Shown: piece after piece, positions 1 through 9,313 of the stretch
Numbering within the stretch: position 1 is the first letter of the stretch
How the letters are laid out: each line of letters starts with the position of its first letter
NCBI GenBank assembly: GCA_003818285.1
Contig: RPRB01000023.1
Coordinates: 1 to 38,707 of the forward strand
Length of the DNA: 38,707 bases
Direction: 5' to 3'
From: Myxococcaceae bacterium
Lineage (GTDB): Bacteria; Myxococcota; Myxococcia; Myxococcales; Myxococcaceae
Program-made: the position numbers and the translations under genes
Notes under the pieces: generated by a model
Database searches by the model: none
Seen by the model: only the letters and a program-made list of their open reading frames with translations
What the model was told of the DNA's origin: nothing

Positions 1-157
1 TCAGCCCTTCGCGCGTGACGGGGATGTTCAGGCCCTTCGCCGAGGCGCCGGGGATGTTCAGTCCTTCGCGCGTGATGGGGATGTTCAGGCCCTTCGCCGA
101 GGCGCCGGGGATGTTCAGTCCTTCGCGCGTGATGGGGATGTTCAGGCCCTTCGCCGA
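1..157. repeat. 57-bp tandem coding repeat (GLNIP units)
   Basis: About two and a half copies of a 57-bp direct repeat lie inside the lipoprotein gene and continue past the left edge. The copies are almost identical at the nucleotide level; one visible difference is Val for Ile in the leftmost copy. This suggests recent expansion or gene conversion. The unit length is a multiple of three, so copy-number change keeps the reading frame. Confidence 0.9.
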
Positions 158-532
158 CCCGACCGTCCCCGCGGCTTCGGAGATGGCGTCGATGGCCAGC
201 GTCAGCATCGCCTGAACCCTCGCCGGATCTCCGCTGCGCGCTGCCTCGGCGAAGTCGAACAGGAGGCCAGGATGATTCTGCTCGAGCGCGTCGATCGTCG
301 CCGCCCGAGCCTCGGCCATCGCGCTCAGCTCCGCGGCGCTGCGCGCGTAGATCTCGGGGCGCAGCTGTGTACGTGCCTCGGGAAGCAGGTCGGCGACCGG
401 ACCGGCGCCGAAGACCGCGCCTTCGAAGATCTGGCGATCGGTGAAGTCCGTCGGGACCCCGGTGCCTTGTCCACAGCCGATGACCAGCGCCCCGAACAAC
501 ACAGCGATCGCGACCTTCGCGGTTCGTTGCAT
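1..532 (-). CDS. Lipoprotein with GLNIP tandem repeats (3' end beyond window)
   Basis: The reading frame starts at an ATG at 532, after a purine-rich AGGGGGA stretch, and runs off the left edge with no stop (177 complete codons). Residues 1-20 form a lipoprotein signal: basic start (MQRTAK), hydrophobic core and lipobox VIGC with Cys20. Residues about 25-125 are an Ala/Glu-rich, mostly helical region. From about residue 126 a 19-residue unit, GLNIPITREGLNIPGASAK, is repeated at least two and a half times. It contains two GLNIP motifs spaced 10 and 9 residues apart. I do not recognise the family. The protein is probably anchored in the outer or inner membrane and displays a repetitive tail. 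The carboxyltransferase gene on the same strand ends 229 bp upstream, so this gene probably has its own promoter. Confidence 0.72.
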   Translation of the reverse strand, partial: MQRTAKVAIAVLFGALVIGCGQGTGVPTDFTDRQIFEGAVFGAGPVADLLPEARTQLRPEIYARSAAELSAMAEARAATIDALEQNHPGLLFDFAEAARSGDPARVQAMLTLAIDAISEAAGTVGSAKGLNIPITREGLNIPGASAKGLNIPITREGLNIPGASAKGLNIPVTREGL

Positions 533-761
533 GTGGTCCCCCTGATGAGAGACGCCTCCAGCGCCCGCATGAGACGCATGAATACGCACAGCCGGCAAGT
601 CTTACGTGACCCGCGCGGGGCTCATGACACCCTGCTGAAACGAGTCACGACACTCGGGGGGGTCGCCTGGGACATCGTCAGACGTTGTCACACCTGCACG
701 GGTGCACCACCGCGCGATCGGATCGCCTGTACCGTTCGGTACGCCCTCGAGCCGTGGAGCC
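533..761. other. Gap between carboxyltransferase and GLNIP lipoprotein genes
   Basis: This 229-bp gap separates two genes read leftward. It should contain the promoter and leader of the lipoprotein gene. I see no clear terminator hairpin with a T run and no strong -35/-10 pair. Confidence 0.4.
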
Positions 762-2324
762 CTAGAGCGGGATGTTCCCGTGCTTGCGCGACGGGTTCTC
801 CTGCCGCTTGTCCTTGAGCATCTCCAGCGCGCGAACCAGCTTTTCCCGGGTTTGCTCGGGGCGGATCACCTCGTCCACGTAGCCGAGCTCGGCCGCCTTG
901 AAGGGGTTTGCGAACTTTTCCCGATATTCCGAGACCAGCCGCGCGCGCTCGGCAGCCGGGTCCGGCGCCTTTGCCAGCTCGTTGCGGAAGATGATGTTCA
1001 CCGCGCCCTCGGGTCCCATCACCGCGATCTCGGCCGTGGGCCAGGCGTAGTTCACGTCCGCCCGGATGTGCTTGCTGGCCATGACGTCGTAGGCGCCGCC
1101 GTACGCCTTGCGGGTGATGACCGTCACCTTGGGCACCGTGGCCTCGGCGAACGCGTAGAGCAGCTTGGCGCCGTTGGTGATGATTCCGCCCCATTCCTGT
1201 GCGGTGCCCGGGAGGAATCCCGGCACGTCGACGAACGTGACCAGCGGGAGGTTGAAGCAGTCGCAGAACCGAACGAATCGAGCGGCCTTCACGCTCGCCG
1301 AGATGTCCAGCACTCCCGCCAGGACCGTCGGCTGATTGGCCACGACGCCCACCGGGCGCCCGTTCAGCCGCGCGAACCCCACCACGATGTTCCGGGCGTA
1401 GTGCTCGTGCACCTCGAAGAAGTGGTGCTGATCGACCACTGCCCGGACCACCTCCTTGATGTCGTAGGGCTTGTTCGGATTCGGCGGAACGAGCGTTCGC
1501 AGGGACTCCTCGGCCCGGAACGGGTCGTCCTCGCAGGGGATGACCGGCGGATCCTCTGCGTTGTTGGACGGAAGGTACGAGAAGAGCTCACGGGTGAGGA
1601 GGATGCTGGACTGCTCGTTCTCCGCTGCGAAGTGCGCCACGCCCGATTTCTGGTTGTGCGCCAGCGCGCCGCCGAGATCCTCCTTGGTCACCTCCTCATG
1701 GGTCACCGCCTTGATGACCTCCGGACCGGTGATGAACATGTAGCTGGTGTGCTTGGTCATCACGATGAAGTCGGTGATGGCCGGCGAGTACACCGCCCCG
1801 CCCGCGCAGGGCCCGAGGATGAGCGAGATCTGCGGCACCACGCCCGAGGCGAGGGTGTTGCGCAGGAAGATGTCGGCGTACCCGGCCAGGCTCTCCACGC
1901 CTTCCTGGATCCGTGCCCCACCCGAGTCGTTGAGCCCGATGATCGGGGCGCCCACCCGGGTCGCCAGGTCCATGACCTTGCAGATCTTCTGGGCATACGC
2001 CCCGGACAGCGAGCCGCCGAAGACGGTGAAGTCCTGGGCGAAGACGAACACCTGGCGCCCGTCGATTCGCCCGTAGCCGGTCACCACCCCGTCCCCCGGG
2101 ATGCGCTTGTCCCCCATCCCGAACTCGGCACTCCGATGCATCACGAACTTGTCCAGCTCGGTGAAGGTGCCGGGGTCGAGCAGGAGATCCAGCCGCTCGC
2201 GAGCGGTGAGCTTGCCCGCCTCGTGCTGCTTGGCGATGCGCTCGGGGCCGCCGCCGAGCTCGGCCTGCCGCTCGAGGGCGTCCAGGCGGGCCCGGAGCGG
2301 GTCCTCATCGGGAGGGGAAGCCAT
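762..2324 (-). CDS. pccB: Acyl-CoA carboxylase carboxyltransferase (beta) subunit, propionyl-CoA type
   Basis: This is a 520-residue protein, the usual length for the biotin-dependent acyl-CoA carboxyltransferase family (PccB/MmdA/AccD-like). It would move CO2 from carboxybiotin to the alpha carbon of propionyl-CoA or acetyl-CoA, giving (S)-methylmalonyl-CoA or malonyl-CoA, in the cytoplasm. The N-terminal half has the family motif [11 protein letters not shown] near residue 130. The C-terminal half has [14 protein letters not shown] near 405, followed by [15 protein letters not shown]; these are the crotonase-fold oxyanion and acyl-CoA regions. The frame stays open upstream of 2324, but homology begins at [14 protein letters not shown], so the ATG at 2324 is chosen. 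No biotin carboxylase or biotin carrier gene is next to it, so the partner subunit must lie elsewhere. Propionyl rather than acetyl specificity is inferred from overall resemblance. Confidence 0.95.
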   Translation of the reverse strand: MASPPDEDPLRARLDALERQAELGGGPERIAKQHEAGKLTARERLDLLLDPGTFTELDKFVMHRSAEFGMGDKRIPGDGVVTGYGRIDGRQVFVFAQDFTVFGGSLSGAYAQKICKVMDLATRVGAPIIGLNDSGGARIQEGVESLAGYADIFLRNTLASGVVPQISLILGPCAGGAVYSPAITDFIVMTKHTSYMFITGPEVIKAVTHEEVTKEDLGGALAHNQKSGVAHFAAENEQSSILLTRELFSYLPSNNAEDPPVIPCEDDPFRAEESLRTLVPPNPNKPYDIKEVVRAVVDQHHFFEVHEHYARNIVVGFARLNGRPVGVVANQPTVLAGVLDISASVKAARFVRFCDCFNLPLVTFVDVPGFLPGTAQEWGGIITNGAKLLYAFAEATVPKVTVITRKAYGGAYDVMASKHIRADVNYAWPTAEIAVMGPEGAVNIIFRNELAKAPDPAAERARLVSEYREKFANPFKAAELGYVDEVIRPEQTREKLVRALEMLKDKRQENPSRKHGNIPL

Positions 2325-2420
2325 GGTGGCAGGCGCTTTAGCACGTGTGCCAGGATGCTCTGCCGCTCGTCGGAGCCCCGGTGACCTGGCCGGACCGGAC
2401 GCCCCGATGAACCCTGCCCG

Positions 2421-3002
2421 GTGACCCTGCCGACCCGCGCTCGCTCCGTCGCCCTCGCCCTCCTGGTATCGCTGGCCGCCCGAGCCGAGCCCGCGCCGGC
2501 CGCCGCCACCGAGCCCATCCCTCCATTGCTGAGAATCGGTGCCGAGACGGGCGGGGGCATCGTCGGCGGCCTCATCCTGGGCGGCGCCTCCGCCTGGGTC
2601 ATCTACGGCACGCTGAACACGCAGGGGGACGACGCCGCCCGGCGCTCGGCGGCCCAGGTGGGCGCGGCCGTCGGCGTGTCGGTGGGAGCCCCCATCGGTG
2701 TCTCCCTCACCGGCAAGCTCCTGGGCCGCCAGGGGAGCTTCATCATCAGCTGGCTGAGCAGCCTGGCCGGGCTGGGCGTGGGGTACGGCATCTACGGCCT
2801 CATCCGCTCGGGGAGCGACAGCTCGGCCGCCAAGGCCACCTACGCGCTCACGCTGCTGCTGCCGATCGCCGGAGCGGTCATCGGCTACGAGCTGTCCTCG
2901 TCGGACCAGACGACTCCGCCCGCGGCCTCGGTGCCCTCGCTGCTGCCGGCCGTGGCGGTCGGACCGGGCGGGGCGAGCTTCGGGCTGGTGGGCAGGTTCT
3001 AG
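2421..3002 (+). CDS. Gly-rich small membrane protein with signal peptide
   Basis: This 193-residue protein starts at a GTG at 2421; the only nearby upstream ATG (2407) runs straight into a stop. Residues 1-23 form a signal peptide (hydrophobic [12 protein letters not shown], then an Ala/Pro-rich stretch). The mature part has glycine-zipper-like hydrophobic segments: [20 protein letters not shown] near residue 42, a Gly/Ala/Ser-rich segment near 75-95, [14 protein letters not shown] near 113 and [14 protein letters not shown] near 145. It ends in [11 protein letters not shown], with a terminal Phe like many outer-membrane proteins. I cannot assign a function. It is divergent from the carboxyltransferase and its stop is 2 bp from the convergent HEAT-protein stop. 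The terminal GG...RF resembles the end of the Pro/Gln-rich protein at 36963-38405. Confidence 0.7.
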   Translation: MTLPTRARSVALALLVSLAARAEPAPAAATEPIPPLLRIGAETGGGIVGGLILGGASAWVIYGTLNTQGDDAARRSAAQVGAAVGVSVGAPIGVSLTGKLLGRQGSFIISWLSSLAGLGVGYGIYGLIRSGSDSSAAKATYALTLLLPIAGAVIGYELSSSDQTTPPAASVPSLLPAVAVGPGGASFGLVGRF

Positions 3003-3004
3003 AG

Positions 3005-5212
3005 TCAGGTGTCGATGGCGCGCAGGCGCGGGTCGAGCAGCGCCTCTTCCCAGCGGGCGATGGCCTTCGCCCGCTCCGGCTCCGGCACGTCGGCTGCGTA
3101 CCCCAGCGTGTCCCCGAGCGCGCCGGCCAGCTCCTCTGCCGCCACCGAGCGGAGCCACGGCTCGGGATTGCGCAGCGCCGCCAGGAGCCACTGGACCCGC
3201 CGCCGTGCCTTGTTCTCCGCCCACCAGGCCATCCAGGCGTGGGTGCTGGTGCCGAACGAGGCGCGGGTGATCTCGATCAGCGCCTCGGCCGCAGCCTGAG
3301 CCGACAGAGCGTCGTCGCTTGCGGTCAGACCGATGAGCCCCTCCACCGACGCGCGGTCGTGGAGCATGCCCAGCGCCCGGGCGGCGAGCACCCGCCGCTC
3401 GGGCTCCTTCGCCACGAGCTCCTGGCGGAGATCGGGCAGCGCGGCCTGAAAGCGCGGCAGGCGCCGCAGCGCGGTGGCCGCCGCGCGCGCCGCGGAGGAG
3501 ACGTCGGGCTCGGGGTCGAAGAGCCCGCGCAGCACCCCCGGTACCAGCTCGCGGTAAGGCAGGCTCCCGGCGGTGAGGAGCGCGACGTAGCGAACGTCGG
3601 CCTCCGGCGCGTCGAGGAACCGGACCAGCGCGCGCGCACCCGCCTCGCCGAGACGGGCCAGGCCGGCGGGGACGGGGCCCAGCTCGTCCGGCGCCGGGAG
3701 CTCCTGCACCTGAACGCGGCTCCAGGCGCTGGGACCCGGGAACTGCGCCGACAGCGCCCGGGCCGCGGCGTCGGGCGCGCGGGTCAGCTCGGAGATGGCC
3801 GCGGCCCGCGCGGCGGCGTCGCTCCCCACCAGCCGCTCGAGCACGGGCCCGAGATCGCCGAGCGCGGCCGGCGGCGGGGCACGATCGAGGGTCTCTGGCG
3901 TCCGCCGGAGCGCGCCGTCCAGCCCCAGCACGCCGGGCTCGGCCGGGCGTTCGTCCTCGGAGAACCGCCGCTGCTTCCGGAGCACGATCAGCTCTGCGAA
4001 GGCCTGGCCCAGGTCCTGGCAGAAGAGGATCAGGTCCGAGAGGCGCCGCTGGCTGACCGCGCGGTCGCCGCGATCGGCATAGAGGACTGCCACCAGCCGA
4101 CCGCGCACCTCGACCGGGAAGACGAACACCGAGCGCGGAGAACGCCCGAGGGAGGCGAGCACCTCCCGGGTCAGCGCATCGGCCGGCACCGGTCCGGCGT
4201 AGCACGAATGGGCTCGCGCGGCGGTGCGGAACACCGACTGCGCGTCGAGCGGGAAGGAGACCTGCTGGATCGAGACCTCCTCCGCGCCCTCACCCTGCGC
4301 GTCCCACCCCATCGCCGCGCCGCGCACCACCGCGAACGCGGCGACGAAGTCGAAGGTGCGGCGGGCGTAGCGGAGAACCACGTCCTTCAGCCCCTCGCGA
4401 TCGCCAGCCACCGCCCGGAGCGCGGTGCGCGCCTCGCCGAGGGTCCAGTCGACGACCGACTCTCGTCCGCGGGCGCCCTCCTTCGCCGCGTCACGGGCGC
4501 GGCGCTGGGTCCGTGCCCGGGGCGATTCGGCCTGCCAGGAGGGCAGCTCGGGCTCCGCTGCGGCAACCCCGGCCTGGAGAGCCTCCAGGAGCGAGCTCGC
4601 CGGCTCCGCCGCGGCGGGAGGGGTCTCCGTGGAGGCGCGCGGTGCCTCCGGCTCGGGGCGAGGATTCATCAGAGGCACGGGCTCGGCCGCCACCGACTTC
4701 GCGGCCTGTTCCGCCATCTCCGTCGCCAGGCGCTCCTCGAGCGTGGGGCCCAGCGTGCCGAGCAGGGACGCGTCGCGGGCGGGCAGCGGCGTTCCGTAGA
4801 TCTGCGAGCGCCAGGAACGGACCCTCACGTCGGTGGACACCCACGGTGCCACCGAGCGCCCCAGCTTCCGGACCAGCGCCTCGAGGCCTCGCATCGGCAC
4901 CGGGAAGGCGACCGCGACGTGCAGCATGCCGTCCTCGACCGAGAGCGGGGCGATGTTGAGCCGCTCGGCGTCCTCGTGTGGCAGGGCCGAGGCCATCGCC
5001 GGGTTCGGCACGTAGTCCGCAAGGTAGATGGGCTGCAGCCCGCTCACCTCGCCCAGGGCGGTGATCAGGTCCTGCTCGCGGAGCGCCCCCATCTCGAGCA
5101 GCAGCGTGTCCATTGCGCCGCCGACCAGCGCCTGCGAGCGCAGGGCGTCGTCTGCCCGTTCCTGGCTCAACAGCCCCCGGGCGACAAGGTGCTCTTCCAG
5201 CCGTTCGATCAT
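3005..5212 (-). CDS. MshEN (GspE N-terminal) / GAF-like / HEAT-repeat protein
   Basis: This is a 735-residue cytoplasmic protein starting at ATG 5212. Residues 1-150 match the MshEN/T2SSE-N fold of type II secretion and type IV pilus ATPases: paired helices with [11 protein letters not shown] and [10 protein letters not shown], then [10 protein letters not shown]. In several relatives this module binds c-di-GMP. The ATPase domain itself is missing. Residues 170-250 are a Pro/Ala/Glu-rich linker. Residues about 265-415 look like a GAF-type sensor ([21 protein letters not shown], then [18 protein letters not shown]). Residues about 465-735 are HEAT-like helical repeats of the phycobilisome-lyase/PBS type ([46 protein letters not shown]). 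It probably acts as a scaffold or regulator. The RDD gene starts 30 bp downstream on the same strand's left side, so the two form a likely operon. Ligand binding is inferred. Confidence 0.85.
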   Translation of the reverse strand: MIERLEEHLVARGLLSQERADDALRSQALVGGAMDTLLLEMGALREQDLITALGEVSGLQPIYLADYVPNPAMASALPHEDAERLNIAPLSVEDGMLHVAVAFPVPMRGLEALVRKLGRSVAPWVSTDVRVRSWRSQIYGTPLPARDASLLGTLGPTLEERLATEMAEQAAKSVAAEPVPLMNPRPEPEAPRASTETPPAAAEPASSLLEALQAGVAAAEPELPSWQAESPRARTQRRARDAAKEGARGRESVVDWTLGEARTALRAVAGDREGLKDVVLRYARRTFDFVAAFAVVRGAAMGWDAQGEGAEEVSIQQVSFPLDAQSVFRTAARAHSCYAGPVPADALTREVLASLGRSPRSVFVFPVEVRGRLVAVLYADRGDRAVSQRRLSDLILFCQDLGQAFAELIVLRKQRRFSEDERPAEPGVLGLDGALRRTPETLDRAPPPAALGDLGPVLERLVGSDAAARAAAISELTRAPDAAARALSAQFPGPSAWSRVQVQELPAPDELGPVPAGLARLGEAGARALVRFLDAPEADVRYVALLTAGSLPYRELVPGVLRGLFDPEPDVSSAARAAATALRRLPRFQAALPDLRQELVAKEPERRVLAARALGMLHDRASVEGLIGLTASDDALSAQAAAEALIEITRASFGTSTHAWMAWWAENKARRRVQWLLAALRNPEPWLRSVAAEELAGALGDTLGYAADVPEPERAKAIARWEEALLDPRLRAIDT

Positions 5213-5242
5213 TCGCCGGGCGCCATTCTAGGGCGCGAAGCG

Positions 5243-7522
5243 TCAGCCTGGACGGACGACGAAGGTCTGGGTCAGCTTGTCGTGGAGCGTTTGCCCGCGC
5301 CGGTCGAAGAGGGCGAGCCAGAAGCCGGCGAGGAACGGGATGAAGGAGACTACCGCCAGGGCGGCACGGGTGATGGCCCGTCCCGGGGTGGGCGCCAGCC
5401 CGGTGCGGTCCACGAGCCGGATCCCGAGGAGGCGGCGGCCCGGGGTGCGGCCGTTCCAGAGCAGGGCGAAGGCGGCGGTGTAGACCAGCCCGAGCACCAG
5501 GGCCAGGGCGACGCAGGGGGCGAGCACCGCGTTCAGCTGGTGCACGCGGGCCATGACCCCGTCGATGCCGGTGAGCTGGGTCGAGGGCACTCCCCGTGGG
5601 GTGATGAGCGCCGCGGCGAGCCCGACGTAGACGGCGAGCACGCCACCCACCAGCGCGCCGTCCACGAGGAAGGCGGTGATCCGCTGCCAGAGCGCGGCGG
5701 GCCGAGCCCGGATCTCGATGACTCCGTCCGCGGCAGGGAGCTCCTTCCACGGCCCGGAGCCGAGTGGCGCTCCCGACGTCTCCGCACGCGCCTCGACGTG
5801 GGCCGTCCCGCCCGACCTCGGGCCGGTGGGCGCGGCAGCAGCGGGAGCCTGGGAGCCCATCAGCTCGGCCATGGTGACGGCCGGGGCGAGGGGTCGCGGG
5901 GGCTCGACGGGAGAGGGCGGAGCTGCGCCGGGAGATGGCCCCGTCTGCGGCACGGAGCCCATCAGCTCCGCCATGCTCGGGGCCGCTGGCGCGGATGCGG
6001 GTCGTGGCGCAGGAGCCGCCGGAGCTGGCGGAGCACCCATCGGGAACCGATCGGAAGTCGTCGCGGTCGGCGGGGGCGCGGCGGGGCGGAGCACCGGAGC
6101 GGACGTCGCGGGAACGGCCGGGCCGCTGGAGGTTCCTGGTGTCAGCTCGGCGCGCGGAGTCGTCGTGGAGCTCGCAACCGGGGCGCCGCCCGCGTTCGGT
6201 GGGCCGGCCTCGGGCATGCGCGCCGCAGGAGCAGCCGGGCTGCCGGAGGTCCTCGGGGCGCTGCTGGTGAGCGGGGCCGCGGGCGAGCGGGGCGCCGCGT
6301 CCGGCAAGCGGGGCGCGGGCGCGGCGGGCACGCCGGGTCCACTCGAGGTCCTCGGAGCGACGTCGGTTCGAGCGGCGGGGGAGGACGCCGCCGGAGCGGA
6401 GCCACTGCCCGGCGGCCTCGGGGCGGTCTCGGGGAAGCGGGGGGCGGACGTCGCGGGGAAGGAGGAGCCGCTGGAAGTCCTCGGGACGTGAGCGGCGTCT
6501 GCCACGCGAGGCGGGGCGACGGGCGAGGTGCTCGGCGACTTCGGGTCGGGCTCGGGCATGCGCGCGGCAGGAGCAGCCGGGCTGCTGGAGGTTCTGGGGG
6601 CGCTGCCGGCGAGCGGTGCCGCGGGCGTTCGGGGCGCCGTGTCCGGGAGGCGTGGCGAGGTCGTGGGAGCGGCGGGAGCGGACGGGGCTCTCGGGGCCGC
6701 GTCGGGGAGTCGGCCGTGCGCTGGAGCCGGGGAGCCCGTGGTGGGACCAGGAACGGAGCCACTGGCGGGCCTCGAAACCGCATCGGGAGGAACGCCCCCC
6801 GAGCTGGCGCCAGGCGCGGTCGTCAGCCGCGGGCTCGAGACGGGGGCGACCGTGCCCGGGGACGCAGGACGAGACGCACTCGATGACCCCGAGCTCGGGG
6901 TGGCCGGGGTGGCGGGTGTCGCCGGGCCCGCCGACGTTCGCGGTGGCGGGAGCCCGGATCCGCCGGACGCAGGCACAGCGGGGTTGGACGGGGCCCGAGA
7001 AGGAGCGAAGGGGGCCGCGGGCACACCGGTGCGGGGCCATGACGGCATCGTGCCGGTCGGAATCCGCTCGGGACGGCGGGGAACGGCACCAGGAGAGCCG
7101 CTGCTGGCGTCCATCGGCGGCTGCCCCGTCGGGGTCGCAGGTCGGGCTCCGGCGCTGCCCGGTGGGGCGGGAGCTCCCGAGGGGGGAACGGGTCGCGGAA
7201 TGCTGCCCGCGCCGGTGGCGCCCGGGGCGGGGCCCGGCACGGGGGTGAGGACAGGAGGCCTCGAGTCGAACGCTGGCCCGGGTCGGGGAATGGGCGTCAG
7301 CATCGGGATCTGCGCGATCGGTCCCGGCGCGCCCGGCGGGTCCAGCTTGAACGGCTCCGGGGTCGAACTCGGGGGTGGAGCCTCGGGTGGCCCACGCCGA
7401 TCGAGCGGGAGCTCGCGGCTGAGGATCTCCGGCGGAGGTCGTTCCGGCACCATGCCCGGTTCGCAGGCCGTGCAATCGCCGTGTGGCGGCAATTCGGCGC
7501 CGCATCTCAGGCACTTGGACAC
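5243..7522 (-). CDS. RDD-family membrane protein with N-terminal zinc ribbon and long disordered region
   Basis: This 759-residue protein starts at GTG 7522; an ATG just upstream is out of frame. Residues 4-20 form a small zinc ribbon: Cys4, Cys7, Cys17 and Cys20 as CxxC-x9-CxxC. Residues about 25-600 are a Pro/Ala/Ser/Thr-rich, probably disordered region. It carries an imperfectly duplicated block of roughly 110 residues (SAPRTS-SPAAPAARMPE occurs twice) and two copies of the heptapeptide MAELMGS (517-523 and 551-557). Residues about 605-759 are an RDD domain: ALWQRITAFLVDGAL with the first Arg and Asp, two or three membrane helices, NGRTPGRRLLGIRLVD, then FIPFLAGFWLALFDRRGQTLHDKL. The RDD part is inner-membrane and of unknown general role, possibly transport. 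The MshEN/HEAT gene lies in the same orientation with a 30-bp gap and is transcribed after this one would be expected to start. Confidence 0.88.
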   Translation of the reverse strand: MSKCLRCGAELPPHGDCTACEPGMVPERPPPEILSRELPLDRRGPPEAPPPSSTPEPFKLDPPGAPGPIAQIPMLTPIPRPGPAFDSRPPVLTPVPGPAPGATGAGSIPRPVPPSGAPAPPGSAGARPATPTGQPPMDASSGSPGAVPRRPERIPTGTMPSWPRTGVPAAPFAPSRAPSNPAVPASGGSGLPPPRTSAGPATPATPATPSSGSSSASRPASPGTVAPVSSPRLTTAPGASSGGVPPDAVSRPASGSVPGPTTGSPAPAHGRLPDAAPRAPSAPAAPTTSPRLPDTAPRTPAAPLAGSAPRTSSSPAAPAARMPEPDPKSPSTSPVAPPRVADAAHVPRTSSGSSFPATSAPRFPETAPRPPGSGSAPAASSPAARTDVAPRTSSGPGVPAAPAPRLPDAAPRSPAAPLTSSAPRTSGSPAAPAARMPEAGPPNAGGAPVASSTTTPRAELTPGTSSGPAVPATSAPVLRPAAPPPTATTSDRFPMGAPPAPAAPAPRPASAPAAPSMAELMGSVPQTGPSPGAAPPSPVEPPRPLAPAVTMAELMGSQAPAAAAPTGPRSGGTAHVEARAETSGAPLGSGPWKELPAADGVIEIRARPAALWQRITAFLVDGALVGGVLAVYVGLAAALITPRGVPSTQLTGIDGVMARVHQLNAVLAPCVALALVLGLVYTAAFALLWNGRTPGRRLLGIRLVDRTGLAPTPGRAITRAALAVVSFIPFLAGFWLALFDRRGQTLHDKLTQTFVVRPG

Positions 7523-7606
7523 GGCGGCATGAAAGGCCGGATGGAGAGGGGACGCAAGAAACGGGCAGCCCGCATGTCCGCTCTGGACGGATCCCGGAGA
7601 ACCCCG

Positions 7607-7717
7607 ATGGAAAATGCCGGCTCGAGCCCCGTTCGCCAGAGCCTCGGGTGGATCCTGGGCGGTGCGGCCGCGGCCGTCGGCTTCATCGCTCTCGTTGGAC
7701 CGGCCTTTGGTTCCTGA
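7607..7717 (+). CDS. Possible small single-pass membrane protein (36 aa)
   Basis: A short frame starts at ATG 7607, preceded by GGAGAA at a good ribosome-binding distance, and ends at TGA 7715-7717. The peptide has a polar N-terminus (MENAGSSPVRQS) and one hydrophobic segment (LGWILGGAAAAVGFIALVG). In-frame ATGs at 7529 and 7574 would give longer versions with an Arg/Lys-rich N-terminus. It sits between the divergent RDD gene and the convergent rsmE gene. It could be chance: the evidence is only the RBS plus the membrane segment. Confidence 0.35.
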   Translation: MENAGSSPVRQSLGWILGGAAAAVGFIALVGPAFGS

Positions 7718-7729
7718 GGGTTGCTCGAC

Positions 7730-8449
7730 TCAGCCGAGCAGGCCGTCGAGGTGCCGCAGCACCGCGAGCGCCGCGATGCTGGAGGTCTCCGTCCGGAGCA
7801 CCAGCGGACCGAGCGAGACGGGGATGCCTCCCGCCGCGCGCAGCGCCTCCACCTCCTCGCGCGCGAGCCCGCCCTCGGGGCCCACCACCAGCCCGACCGG
7901 CCCTTCTCCAGCTGCCTGGCCGAGGCGCTCGGTGCGCTCGTCCTCGTCCAGTACGAGGAGCCGGATGCCCGCGGGCAGCGCGCGCACCGCCTCGTCGAGT
8001 GGCCGGAGTGGCGTCACCTCCGGCACGTCGGCCCGGCCCGACTGTCGCGCCGCCTCCTCGACGATCCGGAACCACCGCGCGTGCCGTGCCGCCAGCGCCT
8101 CCGGTTTCGGGCGCGCCACCGAGCGCGCCGTCACCACCGGCCACACCTCGGTCACCCCGAGCTCCGTCGACTTCTGGAGGACCCAGTCCAGCTTGTCCCC
8201 CTTCGGCAGCCCCTGGATGAGCACCACCGTGCGGCCGCTCGCGCCGAAGCGCTCCTCCCCCAGCCGGAGCACGGCACCGCTCGCGTCCACCGACTCCAGC
8301 CACGCGGCCCAGGCACGGCCGCGGCCGTCGAAGACCTCCATTGCCTCGCCAGGGACCACCCGGGCGACCCGCAGGTGGTGCAGTGGGTGGCCCTCGACCC
8401 GAAGGCGCTCGGGAACGGGGGTGGGGACATCGAGGCGAACCCGGAACAT
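7730..8449 (-). CDS. rsmE: 16S rRNA (uracil(1498)-N(3))-methyltransferase RsmE
   Basis: This 239-residue protein has the standard RsmE length. RsmE methylates N3 of U1498 in 16S rRNA of the assembled 30S subunit, using S-adenosylmethionine. The N-terminal PUA-like part starts with MFRVRL and HHLRVARVVPGE. The C-terminal SPOUT (knotted) domain has the hallmark motifs LPKGDKLDWVLQKSTELGV near 81-99, EEAARQSGR at 131-139, VGPEGG at 189-194 and LGPLVLRTET at 213-222. It begins 6 bp after the prmA stop, the common prmA-rsmE pairing, and is the last gene of the operon that starts with the M16 peptidase. Confidence 0.97.
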   Translation of the reverse strand: MFRVRLDVPTPVPERLRVEGHPLHHLRVARVVPGEAMEVFDGRGRAWAAWLESVDASGAVLRLGEERFGASGRTVVLIQGLPKGDKLDWVLQKSTELGVTEVWPVVTARSVARPKPEALAARHARWFRIVEEAARQSGRADVPEVTPLRPLDEAVRALPAGIRLLVLDEDERTERLGQAAGEGPVGLVVGPEGGLAREEVEALRAAGGIPVSLGPLVLRTETSSIAALAVLRHLDGLLG

Positions 8450-8455
8450 GCTTGG

Positions 8456-9313
8456 TCAGGGCCGGCGGAAGTCGAGCCGCACCCAGTCGCCGCTCCGGTC
8501 GCCGCCCGCGAACACCGCACTCGCTCGCTCGAATGCCTCGCGCACCTCGTCCTCCTGATGAACCAGCACGCCCGCGAGCACCAGCCGGTCCCGCGTGTGC
8601 CGCACCAGTTCCGGCGCGAACTCCACCAGCGTGTTGGCGAGGATGTTGGCCACCACCAGGTCGAACCGGCCCTCGACGCGGTCGAGCGACGCATCGGTGA
8701 CCTCCACCCCGGCGATCCCGTTCAGCGCCGCGTTCTCTCGAGCGAGCGTGACCGAGATCGGATCGTTGTCCACCCCGACGACGCGCCCGGCGCCGAGCTT
8801 CCGGGCCATCAACCCGAGGACCCCGGTCCCGGTCCCCACGTCGAGCACCGAGGCGCCGGGGTGCGCGGCGCAGAAGGCCTCGACCGCCGCCAGGCACAGC
8901 GCGGTCGTCGGGTGGTCGCCGGTGCCGAACGCCATCTTCGGCTCGATGGTGAGCGCCACCGTCCCCTCCGGTGCGGTCTCCCACGGTGGGCCGACCCAGA
9001 GCCGTCCCACCCGCGTCGACCGGATCCGCGAGCGCCAGGCGGTCGACCAGTCGGTCTCCGGAGCCACCTCGAACGCGCCGCGCGCGGCCGGGACCCATTC
9101 CCGCACCTCGGCCAGCGCCGCCTCGGCGGGCTCCCGGCCCTCGAACCATGCGACGACGATTGCCTCGCCGGGCGCCGGCCCCCGCACGCCAGGCATCGGC
9201 GGTGCCTCGCGGTCCCGGATCTCCAGCCCGGTGGCACCCGCGTCCCAGAGGAGCGCCTCCACCCGCTCCGCCTCGGGCTCGGGCACGTCCAGGGTCAGGG
9301 AGACCGCTGTCAC
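8456..9313 (-). CDS. prmA: Ribosomal protein L11 methyltransferase PrmA
   Basis: This 285-residue protein trimethylates lysines and the N-terminus of ribosomal protein L11. The N-terminal substrate-recognition domain covers about residues 1-85. The Rossmann-type SAM domain has AFGTGDHPTT at 128-137, SVLDVGTGTGVLG (SAM-binding loop) near 155-167, the acidic ribose-binding VDNDP at 181-185, and VANIL at 221-225, all characteristic of PrmA. The start is GTG 9313, whose GTGA overlaps the stop of the ABM-fold gene by 4 nt, which indicates translational coupling. The downstream rsmE gene follows after 6 bp. Confidence 0.97.
   Translation of the reverse strand: MTAVSLTLDVPEPEAERVEALLWDAGATGLEIRDREAPPMPGVRGPAPGEAIVVAWFEGREPAEAALAEVREWVPAARGAFEVAPETDWSTAWRSRIRSTRVGRLWVGPPWETAPEGTVALTIEPKMAFGTGDHPTTALCLAAVEAFCAAHPGASVLDVGTGTGVLGLMARKLGAGRVVGVDNDPISVTLARENAALNGIAGVEVTDASLDRVEGRFDLVVANILANTLVEFAPELVRHTRDRLVLAGVLVHQEDEVREAFERASAVFAGGDRSGDWVRLDFRRP

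Noticed and set aside
1-157. CRISPR or noncoding satellite at the left edge
   Set aside because: The 57-bp units are in frame inside a lipoprotein gene and encode GLNIP repeats.
2325-4205. N-terminal extension of the carboxyltransferase
   Set aside because: The frame is open but overlaps two other genes, and homology starts at the ATG at 2324.
3239-6886. Long open frame (1215 codons) on the plus strand
   Set aside because: It lies antisense to the HEAT and RDD genes, is Arg/Gly-rich with no domain, and is a by-product of high GC at third positions.
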